Assembly (NCBI GenBank): GCA_963070105.1
Contig: OY718803.1
Coordinates: forward strand, 21,001-85,000
Reading direction: 5' to 3'
DNA from: Litomosoides sigmodontis
Lineage: Eukaryota > Nematoda > Chromadorea > Rhabditida > Onchocercidae
DNA length: 64,000 nucleotides
Positions within the stretch are counted from its first letter, which is position 1; every line of letters begins with the position of its first letter. Positions 1 through 10,126 of this stretch are shown one piece after another. A program made the position numbers and the translations under genes. Under the pieces are notes generated by a model. The model had not been told where the DNA came from. It saw nothing but the letters and a program-made list of their open reading frames with translations, and made no database searches.

Positions 1-540
1 ATAATGAGAGTACACCCACCAGCGCTTCTAGTGGTTCCAAGAATCTACCACAGTTTTTCTACCACTGCTTTTGAAAATAAATGGACATGGTGGCAAGGCA
101 AGGCGCTTCTCCTCACACTTCTCAGTTATCTCACTACTCTCATTTAAGAGAAGTTGAAATAATGAATGCTCTTATCAACCTGTTATATAGCGAATCAGGA
201 AGGGACAGTGAAAGTGACCAGCAGCGAAAAGCCATTTCCGCCAGCTAGGACGTACACCTCAGCCAACAAAAACAGCTCTGGCTGCCTCCTCTCAAGTTCG
301 GCTTTAGTGGTTCCATTTAGTCTACCACAGTTTTTCTACCACTGCTTTTGGAAATAAATGGACAAGGTGGCAAGGCAGAGCAATTGGAATAATGAATGCT
401 CTTATCGACCCGTTCCACGACGAATCAGGAAGGGACAGTGAAAGTGACCAGTAGCAAAACGCTATTTCCACCAACCACAGGTCGCCTCCTCTCAAGAAGT
501 TCGGCTCGCACACTTTCCGCACACTCTTCTCGTATTTTAT
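1..540. repeat. rDNA intergenic spacer, two ~276-bp tandem repeat copies
   Basis: Two copies of one block are visible. The first starts at about 30 and the second at about 306, both with agtggttcc, followed by a shared run ending in ctaccactgcttttg and a shared stretch around gaatcaggaagggacagtg (copies at about 192 and 424). Copy 1 carries an extra ~45 bp (about 107-150) and copy 2 lacks some of the lysine/AC-rich stretch. The block lies downstream of the 28S 3' end, where subrepeats of rDNA spacers are usual. The window starts inside it, so more copies may lie to the left. Confidence 0.75.
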
Positions 541-1279
541 TGAAATTTTCAGTTAATCCGAATTGATTGTAAAATGCTCAAGCTTTGGCATCTCTCCTAT
601 GAGGGTGATCTTGCTGTTAAGGTTATGCCCGACCTAATAGGATATTAACGCGGAGATGTTACTTTTTTCTACTTTATACACTTTTATGATAGCTTTATCT
701 TCTTTCTCTCCCCCTCCCTTTTTTGCTTTTGCATTAATTTACTAACTGTGTTTGAAATTTCAAAAATTATTGTTATTGTTCTTTTTTCTGTTAAATGCAT
801 TCCAATTATTTCACTTTAATTTCAGAATTGAAAACAAAACAAAAGAAAACAAAACGATTACGCGCATTTTGGGGATGGTTGCATCATTGATGGCGATGAT
901 GATGATGATGATGAGAATTAGTAATGAATAATGATAATGACATTTTATTATTGTTATTATTGAGAGTGGAAAATAATGTACATGGTTAAATGGAGAGAAA
1001 AAGAGAGAGAAAGGGAAGTGAGTGAGAAAAGAAAAAAGGTGTGAGAAAAAAATGTGGGGGAGAAGTAAATGGATGCATGCATATGAAAAAAAAAAATTCT
1101 CTGTACATAAAATGCTAGCGGTGTGTGTGTGTTTCATGCAGATTGAAATGCAGTAGTAGTAGTAGTGGTAGTAGCAGCAACGCACGCACCTATTTTCTAG
1201 CATATAAGTAAGGACGCGTAGTGTTGTTGCGCGCGCATATGTTTATTTTCTAGTATATAAATGGTAGTAATAAAAACAA
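541..1279. other. rDNA intergenic spacer after 28S (non-coding)
   Basis: No gene is visible. The stretch is low-complexity: GAT triplets at about 893-913, purine-rich GA/A tracts at 985-1060, a short GT run near 1120 and AGT triplets near 1150. A block ending in ttttctag(t/c)atataa occurs twice, at about 1192-1208 and 1245-1262. The part from about 970 to 1262 is similar to 9190-9375 on the other side of the rDNA unit, which shows it is spacer sequence shared by successive units. Confidence 0.7.
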
Positions 1280-1691
1280 ATCGTCCAATCAAAGGATAAG
1301 TCTCAACAGATCGCAGTATGGAGGCTGCTTTACTGCTTACAACACCTTGACCAGTAATCAAGTCGTCTGCAAGTGATCTTGCGCCCCGACATTGCACCAG
1401 AGAGTGATCCGGTTTTGGCAACCACTGAACCATTCGATTAAGTGGAAGATGCCATTTAATGGGGCATTAGCTGTTAGCTTGCTTGTTTGCTAACATAATA
1501 GTGCCTCCCGACACCGGGGAGCAAATTTATCGTTGCTTTGTCTAGGTGGGATTCTGACTTAGAGGCGTTCAGTCATAATCCCTCAGATGGTAGCTTCGCA
1601 CCATTGGCCGATCGGCCAAGCACATGAACCAAATGTCTGAACCTGCGGTTCCTCTCGTACTGAGCAGGATTACTATCGCAACAACATCTCA

Positions 1692-1746
<55 letters not shown>

Positions 1747-1788
1747 ATTGGTGGGTGAACAATCCAACGCTTGGCGAATTCTGCTTCG

Positions 1789-1826
<38 letters not shown>

Positions 1827-1849
1827 AACGTCGCTATGGACGCTTGGCT

Positions 1850-1897
<48 letters not shown>

Positions 1898-2290
1898 GAA
1901 ACCTTCTATTGAATGGCAAAAGGATCGATAGGCCACGCTTTCGCGGTCTGTATTCGTACTGGAAATCAAGATCAAGCGAGCTTTTGCCCTTTTACTCTAC
2001 GAGAGGTTTCCGTCCTCTCTGAGCTAGCCTTAGGACACCTGCGTTACAGTTTGACAGATGTACCGCCCCAGTCAAACTCCCCGCCTGACACTGTCTTCGG
2101 TGCGAGTCGTCAGATCGCCGCCGGCTGGCGACAACCCGACTTAAATCAAAAATCTCGAAGCGTCGACGACGCCTCAACTCTCGCTCAACCGAATAAGTAA
2201 AGAATCGATGAAAGTAGTGGTATTTCATTGGTGGCCGCGCCGAGCGCGACCTCCCACTTATGCTACACCTCTCATGACTCTTCACAGAGT

Positions 2291-2330
<40 letters not shown>

Positions 2331-2337
2331 GTGTGTG

Positions 2338-2387
<50 letters not shown>

Positions 2388-2388
2388 T

Positions 2389-2420
<32 letters not shown>

Positions 2421-2421
2421 G

Positions 2422-2488
<67 letters not shown>

Positions 2489-3574
2489 CGTTGAATTTCT
2501 TCACTTTTACATTCAGAGCACTGGGCAGAAATCAGAGACAGTCAGCGCCCGCAAGGGCCATCTGTCTCCTCTGTTTTAATTAGACAGTCGGATTCCCCGA
2601 GTCCGTGCCAGTTCTAAGCTGACTGTTTAGCGCCGGCCGAATCCGCGCCACCACCACCACCCGGGGGCAGCGGCGTGTACGCGTGCGACACACGCAGCTG
2701 TAACGATTCACAAGATAATTGGAACACTAGCCGAGCTCCATCAATTCCTCGTAAGAAACTAATGCCACACTGCATGGAACCAATCACGCTTACTTCACGC
2801 TACAGCCCGACCGGCCCAGTCCTTAGAGCCAATCCTTATCCCGAAGTTACGGATCTAATTTGCCGACTTCCCTTACCTACATTATTCTATCGACTAGAGG
2901 CTGTTCACCTTGGAGACCTGCTGCGGATATGGGTACGATCTGGCACGAAATTCAAATAGCTTCCCTCGGATTTTCATGGATCGAGCAAAGCGTACGAGAC
3001 ACCACAGGAACCGTGGCGCTTTACGGAAAAAAACACACAACGTCCCTATCTCCGGCTGAACCGATTCCAGGGAGTCCGTTCCTTAACCAGAAAAGAGAAC
3101 TCTGGCTCGGGCTTTCCTCAATGTTTCCGAGTTCATTTGCGTTACCGCGCTAAATTCTCACAATGAGAATTCATCTCCGTGTCCAGGTACGGGAATATTA
3201 ACCCGTTTCCCTTTCGATCAAACACATCAGCGCATTCTGGACGATTAGTGCAATCTCCATCACTCCTATGTCTTTTATTCAACGGCACTAGCCAATATCT
3301 TAGGATCGACTGACCCACATTCAACTGCTGTTCACGTGGAACCCTTCTCCACTTCAGTCTTCAAGGATCTCACTTGAATATTTGCTACTACCACCAAGAT
3401 CTGCACCAATGGAAGCTCCAACCGGGCCTACGCCCAAAGTCTTCAACGCTAACCACTGCGACCCTCTTACTCGTTGCGGCCAGGTTCGCTCTCTCTCGCG
3501 CGCAAACACAAGCCCACGCAACGGTTGAGTATAAGTCTTCCGCTCAAGCGCCATCCATTTTCAGGGCTAGTTGA

Positions 3575-3608
<34 letters not shown>

Positions 3609-5147
3609 TTTCCAACTTCCATGGCCACCGTCCTGCTGTCTATATCAACCAACGCCTTTCATGGGGTCTAATGAGCGGAAAGTTTGGCACTTTAACTCAA
3701 CGTTTGGTTCATCCCACAGCGCCAGTTCTGCTTACCAAAAATGGCCCACTTAGAGTACACATTCAATGTCTGTGCTTCACGTTCAAGCAAGCAAGACGTC
3801 ATACCCATTGAAAGTTTGAGAATAGGTTGAAGACGTTTCGTCCCACAATTCCTCTAATCATTCGCTTTACCGAATATAACTGCGCGTGCGCGCGTACTCC
3901 AGCTATCCTGAGGGAAACTTCAGAGGGAACCAGCTACTAGATGGTTCGATTAGTCTTTCGCCCCTATACCAAAGTCAGACGATCGATTTGCACGTCAGAA
4001 TCGCTTCGGACCTCCACCAGAGTTTCCTCTGGCTTCATCCTGCTCAGGTATAGTTCACCATCTTTCGGGTCCCAGCATATACGCTCTACCTCCGCCCTAT
4101 TGCTGCTAGCAGCAACGTGTGGACGGGGCTATGTTGCGCCACACATGAAACCACGTGCAGCTCACATATCAATTATACCTAACGATAATCTTTACTTTCA
4201 TTATGCTTTTTGACATTTCACAGGTTTACCACCCAATAACTTGCGTATACGCTAGACTCCTTGGTCCGTGTTTCAAGACGGGTCAGATAGGTGATTAACG
4301 TTCACACCGAGATGTACCGTGTAACGTTGCCGTTACACGCATAACACACCCTATACAACTCCACCAATCAGTATCAACTGATCAAGTCGCGCAAGCGACC
4401 ACATGTAGATGCATAACTAGCAGAGAGTATAGGCGCATATTAGCGAGCGCAAGAGAACACACACTTCATCTAAGACATATTTCAGGTGTCATTTAGGATT
4501 CCAGCTATTACATTTTCAATAACTAGTCCACTAAATAACGCTTAAATATGCTATAAACGAAGCTCTCGATGCATACCACCGGTAAATACACCAATCTAAA
4601 TTTAGCACTTCAAGCTCCTACAAACGAGCACGCACGCAACGTGCATGAACGCGTGCAAGAGTTGCTAAATTGAATGGTTGAATACCGGCAAGTTTCGTTA
4701 ACTCTATCCGTTTCCATCCCAGCGGTTTCACGCCCTCTTGAACTCTCTCTTCAAAGTTCTTTGCAACTTTCCCTCACGGTACTTGTTTGCTATCGGTCTC
4801 GTGGTCGTATTTAGCCTTAGATGAGGTTTACCACCCTCTTTAGGCTGCAATCTCAAGCAACCCGACTCCAAAGTATAATCCTTCGTAACGCCACTGCACC
4901 CGTACAGGTCTAGCACCTTCTATGGACTGTAGCCCCGCTCAAGGGGACTTTGGGTGTAGCAGTACGTGACGATCGACCATACCTATACGCTACATTTCCA
5001 TATAGTGTACATGGTTATCTACTGGATTCAGCGCTGGGCTCTTTCCTTTTCACTCGCTGTTACTCGGGAAATCCTCGTTAGTTTCTTTTCCTCCGCTTAG
5101 TTATATGCTTAAATTCAGCGGGTAGTCACGACTGAGTTGAGGTCACA
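1280..5147 (-). rRNA. 28S (LSU) ribosomal RNA
   Basis: This is the large-subunit rRNA, complete, read on the minus strand. The 5' part (5147-5080) shows the conserved start with TTTAAGCATATAACTAAG. Universally conserved core blocks follow, including the sarcin-ricin loop region near 1640 (plus strand shows cctctcgtactgagcagg) and the GACGACTTGATTACTGG-type 3' end at about 1360-1280. Length of about 3.87 kb fits an animal 28S with moderate expansion segments. No insertion (R1/R2 type) is visible at the core sites I could follow. All ORFs in this stretch are accidental. Ends are approximate to about 10 nt. Confidence 0.96.
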
Positions 5148-5722
5148 AATGACGATGTCACGCATACATAGCGCCGCCGTGATGTCACTCACTTCTTGCT
5201 AATTCTCTTTACACACTTAAGCTGTGCTGCTGCTGCTTGCTGCTCACCAGTTATTTTATATGTAAAAAGAATTTCTCGCAACTATGTATGACAATAATTG
5301 TAATAAAAATTTACGTGTTTGCTACTACTATTCATGCCACGTACGTGTATCTTGCATACGTCGTATCGCCTCAAACACATAACTTTTATTACTCTTATTT
5401 TTACTCACTTATTAGGGGATAATTTCAACCATTCATCTTGTTTTGCAATTATCACCTAACGCTTTCTTCTCCAAATTAAAGCGCACACTCCCTTCCCTCC
5501 ATCACCACAATCATCATTCACCACCATCATTGATCCAATCAATCAAGCATTCAATCACTTCACTTCAAATAACCCTTCGACAAATTAATGTACTCGCAAA
5601 TGAACGATTATCCGTAATAAAATGATTGATGAATTGAATTGGACTGTCGTTGATGGTGTGGCGAAAGTGAGTGGACGATGAAGTGAGTTGCTGGGCACTT
5701 TTCATTGGTACTTTCTTCTTCA
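5148..5722 (-). other. ITS2 spacer
   Basis: This is the spacer between 5.8S and 28S, placed by the ends of those genes. It is AT-rich with CTG/CAG triplets at about 5224-5245. A degenerate copy of its 5270-5610 part lies at about 9455-9705, outside the complete rDNA unit. Confidence 0.9.
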
Positions 5723-5879
5723 CTGACCCTCAACCAGACGTACCACTGGGAGTGAACCCAATGGTGCAATGTGCATTCGAAATTTTTGTGCTCAATGCGT
5801 CTGCAATTCGCACTAATTATCACAGCTAGCTGCGTTCTTCATCGATCCACGAGCCAAGTGATCCACCGCTAAGAGTTTA
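5723..5879 (-). rRNA. 5.8S ribosomal RNA
   Basis: The minus strand starts with AACTCTTAGCGGTGGATCAC at 5879 and continues with CGATGAAGAACGCAGC, then GCGAATTGCAGACGCATTGA. These are the universal 5.8S motifs. The 3' end, TGGTTGAGGGTCA, is at about 5723. Length of about 157 nt is normal. Order 18S-ITS1-5.8S-ITS2-28S is intact. Confidence 0.95.
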
Positions 5880-6151
5880 AAAATTTCTCCTTTCTCTTGT
5901 ATAGACATGTTTACGTGTGTGTGTGTGTGTGTGTTTTGTTATTTTGTAGGTAGCATAACTAGCTTAAATGCTTATTAAGTCTACTTAATTAATTAATCGA
6001 GCAATTATTAATTAAGCTATCGCTCCATCCTCATTGTTATCGACGGTCAGGCGACAACTCAGATAGAGTATAGACACCAACAAGCATCACCGTTATTACA
6101 CGCAATGCTGCTGCCGCTGTTGTTGTTGTTGTGATGAGAAGAAGCTCTCGA
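5880..6151 (-). other. ITS1 spacer
   Basis: Short (~272 nt) spacer between 18S and 5.8S. It includes a GT microsatellite at about 5917-5935 and a GTT run at about 6116-6132. No coding content is visible. Confidence 0.9.
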
Positions 6152-6199
<48 letters not shown>

Positions 6200-6307
6200 G
6201 CCCGGTTCAAGCCACTGCGATTAAAGCGATTTCCACCAAAGAATCTCCACCTCGAAAGGCATCGAAACAGCAGTCCCCGCTTTTCTCGAAACGGCTCAGT
6301 CCCGGGC

Positions 6308-6342
<35 letters not shown>

Positions 6343-6784
6343 ATCAACGTGAGCTGATGACTCACATTTACTAGGAATTCCTCGTTCAAGGGAAATAATT
6401 GCAATTCCCGATCCCGATCACGGAGGATTTTCAACGGGTTACCAGTACCTTTCGGCAATGGTTACAGCACGCTGATTCCTCCAGTGTAGCGCGCGTGCAG
6501 CCCTGGACATCTAAGGGCATCACAGACCTGTTATTGCTCAACTTCATGCGGCTAAACACCGCTTGTCCCTCTAAGAAGTTGCCTGAACAGCAGCAGTAGC
6601 AATTCAGGAACTATTTAGTAGGCTAGAGTCTCGCTCGTTATCGGAATAAACCAGACAAATCACTCCACCAACTAAGAACGGCCATGCACCACCAACCACC
6701 GAATCATGAAAGAGCTCTCAATCTGTCAATCCTCACGGTGTCCGGGCCAGGTGAGTTTTCCCGTGTTGAGTCAAATTAAGCCGC

Positions 6785-6818
<34 letters not shown>

Positions 6819-7990
6819 TCTTTAAGTTTCAGCTTTGCAACCATACTTCCCCCGGAACCGAAAAACTTTCGTTTCCGGGAAGCTGCCCGTCAAGGCGTAT
6901 TTACCGCCAACGGAACGCTAGTTGGTATCGTTTACGGTCAGAACTAGGGCGGTATCTGATCGCCTTCGAACCTCTGACTTTCGTTCTTGATTAATGAAGA
7001 CATTCTTGGCAAATGCTTTCGCAGTCGTACGTCTCGCTACGGTCCAAGAATTTCACCTCTCACGCAGCGATACGAATGCCCCCGTCCGTCCCTCTTAACC
7101 ATTATCTCAGATCAGAAAACCAACAAAATAGAACCGAGATCCTATTTCATTATTCCATGCACGAGTATTCAGGCATTAGCCCGCGTTGAGCACTCTAATT
7201 TTTTCAAGGTAAACTTGCTAGCCACCATGCGCAGCGCAGTGAAGGCAACGCACGGAAAACTGGCAACAGTGTAGCCTAGGAGCCCAGTTCTCATCCAATG
7301 GATGGACCAGGTCCTAAGACGCAGATCCAACTACGAGCTTTTTAACCGCAGCAATGACGATATACACTTTGAGAGCTGGAATTACCGCGGCTGCTGGCAC
7401 CAGACTTGCCCTCTCATAGATCCTCGTTAACAGGTTTAAATTTTACCCATTCCGATAACCGGCCTCAAAGAGAACGGTCTCGTTATTTTTCGTCACTACC
7501 TCCTCATTCTGAGAGTGGGTAATTTGCGCGCCTGCTGCCTTCCTTGGATGTGGTAGCCGTTTCTCAGGCTCCCTCTCCGGAGTCGAACCCTTATTCTCCG
7601 TTACCCGTTACAACCATGGTAGGCACATAAACTACCATCGAAAGTTGATAAGGCAGACACTTGATAGATATGTCGCCGGTGCAAGACCATGCGATCAGCA
7701 ATAGCTATTCAGAGTCACCAATCTGAACGGGTGGCCAGCAGCAGCAGCTGATGACCACCCCATTGGTTTTAATCTAATAGATGCGCTCGTTCAAACAAGT
7801 CGGAGCTTTGGTGCATGTATTAGCTCTAGAATTGCCACAGTTATCCACGTTGGACAGTCAACATCAAGTACATTATAGCTGTTATAATGAGCCGTTCGCG
7901 GTTTCACCTTTATAGGTTTATTTGAACTTAGACATGCATGGCTTAGCCTTTGAGACAAGCATATAACCGCCGACAGAATCAATCGGGGAG
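6152..7990 (-). rRNA. 18S (SSU) ribosomal RNA
   Basis: Complete small-subunit rRNA on the minus strand. The 3' end reads GGATCATTA (plus strand taatgatcc at 6152), preceded by GTAGGTGAACCTGCGGAA. Internal universal blocks are present, for example CAGCAGCCGCGGTAATTCC at about 7380-7405. The 5' end reads GATTGATTCTGTC at about 7986-7974 instead of the usual eukaryotic GTTGATCCTGCC; that form is known from nematodes. Length of about 1.84 kb is normal and no intron or break was noticed. The exact 5' end is inferred. Confidence 0.97.
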
Positions 7991-8892
7991 ATGATGCACG
8001 CGCTCTGCGCTCCCGAACAGCCACATCAGCTGGCAACAAGTAAGCAGCATGACCATGCCGATGACCACTGCCACTGCTACCACTACCTCAGTGATAATTG
8101 AATTTCTCGCTTCAAAATTCACTTCACCATTGTAGCAAACAGTAGCGTAGCATCACCACACTGTATCACTGTCACTTGTTGCCCTGTTGCGCCGTGTGCA
8201 GTTCGTCCATTCATCATCAATCACAAATTTCTCGCTTTTTTCTCCACCAAAAACTCAATCCATTCTTTCGCTTATCAACAACAAAATTTCACTTTGCGAA
8301 ATTTTTCACCTCTCAAGCTTAAAACATCGTAGAACTTCACACATATACAACGGAGCTTCCGCCACTCTTTCTTCGAATGTCACATCTCGCCAGAGACATT
8401 TCGTGATCCTAACACGACGTACACGTATGTCGTCATCACTGCTAGAATCACTCGAATTTTTTAGATTGCACGCCTGCTGAAACTTTCATTTCACGAGACA
8501 ATCCATTGCTCAAGTTAGTGAAAACTTCAAATTTCAATTTGACTTTAACTTCAAATTTCAATTTAAATTTTCCACTAACAATACACCTACTTGAACCTCT
8601 CTATTAACGTCACAGCATTTCACATTTAAAATTTTAATTTAAAACTAATTCAAATTTTAACTTATTTTTAAATTTCGATTTATTTCCCATTTCTCCATTT
8701 TGCACATTTTTATCGAACTTTCTCTCTTTCTCTCTCTTCTATTTTCCATTACTTAACACTAAATGCTAATTTTTGGTGTTTTTTCGTGAAATTTCAACAT
8801 TTTTTTTCAAATTTTACATTTTTTTAAATTTCACAAAAAAGCATCGCTATTATTAAATTCTATGCTCTTTTGCTTATCTTTTTAAGGAATAA
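7991..8892 (-). other. 5' external transcribed spacer / upstream spacer of the rDNA unit
   Basis: No gene is visible. The part near the 18S start has CCA/CTG triplets (8040-8100). The rest is AT-rich with aaattt-type repeats (8520-8680) and T/C tracts. It is expected to hold the 5' ETS and, further from the gene, the RNA polymerase I promoter, but I cannot point to a promoter motif. Confidence 0.6.
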
Positions 8893-9375
8893 TTATGATG
8901 ATAGCGATAGTAATAGTGATAGTGATAACTTATCACTATCATCATTATCATCATCATCATTATTATTATTGTCATTGTTATTGTTATTGATTTGTTTGTA
9001 GTTTTTGCTGGAAAAGAAAAAAAGGGATGCATGTGTATATACATGTATATACATATGTATATGTATGAATATGTACATTGTAAGAAATAATATAACAGAT
9101 GGATAGATCGAAAGATAGACAGAGACAGTGTGGGTACGTCTGTATTAATGCAACCTCCCTTTCTCTCCCGCTTTCTTTTCTTATATGAGAGAGAGAATGG
9201 AAAATAACGAGCATCGTTAAATAGAGAGAAAAAAATAAGAAAAAAATAAGAGGAAAAAAGAGAGAAAGAGAAGTGAGTGAAAAAAGGAAAAAAAGCGTGG
9301 GAAAATGAAAGGATAGGGAGGAGGTGGCAGTAGTAGCAGCGCGCGTATATTATTTTCTAGTATACAATTGATATT
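8893..9375. repeat. second copy of rDNA intergenic spacer
   Basis: This stretch resembles 890-1262, the spacer after the 28S. Shared elements come in the same order: GAT/ATT triplet tract, (a)gtggaaaataa-type block, gttaaat.gagagaaaaa, a purine tract with agaagtgagtg, AGT triplets followed by agcagc, and ttttctagtata. It is therefore the spacer leading to the next rDNA unit. It contains an imperfect inverted repeat at about 8894-8962 (tatcactatc against gatagtgata). Confidence 0.72.
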
Positions 9376-9454
9376 GCAACACAGTGCTAGACTGACATTT
9401 GCATACTACAAGAAGCAGCAAACTACCTTGATCTTTTTACGCACTCTTTCTGGC

Positions 9455-9705
9455 AATTGTTTTATGTATGATAATAATTGTAGTAAAAATTTATTTGTTA
9501 TTCATGCCGCGTACGTATTTTGAATGCGTATCAAGCACATTATTCTTAGTACTTTTTTTCACTTACTTATCAGGAGATAGTTGCGACTGTCATTCCTACT
9601 TGTAATTATCACCTGACGCTTTCTTCTCCATGCTAAAACGCATTCTCCTCTTTGCAGTCAATTCAAATAACGCTTCAATAAATAATACACTTGCAATAAC
9701 ATTCA
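9455..9705 (-). pseudogene. degenerate ITS2 fragment of a broken rDNA unit
   Basis: The segment aligns by eye with ITS2 positions 5270-5610 of the intact unit. Shared stretches include tatgataataattgtagtaaaaattta, attcatgcc.cgtacgt, cacttacttat.agg.gata, taattatcacctgacgctttcttctcca and a final ...aataacgcttcaataaat. Many substitutions and gaps show it is no longer under constraint. It directly follows a spacer copy (8893-9375), with only ~80 bp where a 28S gene should be. This is a relic rDNA unit that lost its 28S, 5.8S and 18S. Confidence 0.75.
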
Positions 9706-10126
9706 CTTTTCCGCTGCGACACTCACTCATATGAACGAGTAGGAACAGTCACGTATATCTACGTTAATGAATACGTAAACTGCCTGGATTTTTTCGCAAA
9801 AACGTGCGAGAAGCAAGTGTCGTTTACTTTCATCCCTTTTTTTGAAGTGAAAGATGCATTTCTCTGCGACTGCTCAGCGCCCTTTAAAGCTGCTGCACGC
9901 ATTCCGCCGGGCACTTATTCCCCACCACCTGGTCTGCTTTCCGTTGGCACCTCGATAGTTATTTGCGTGTGGCCGGTGCTTTCGGTTGTCCGGATGAAAA
10001 GAATTCATGAAGTAGGAGCCACCATGTGTACCGATTCTCTTCCATTCTTTTTCTCCTCTTCTGTCATTAAATTACTAATTGAAAAGTTGTTCCAGCATTT
10101 TCTCGGTTAAACAAATTTTTAATGCG

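Noticed and set aside
1913..7274. Many ORFs of 60-97 codons on both strands
   Set aside because: They lie within 28S, 5.8S and 18S rRNA genes and their spacers and reflect conserved rRNA sequence, not proteins.
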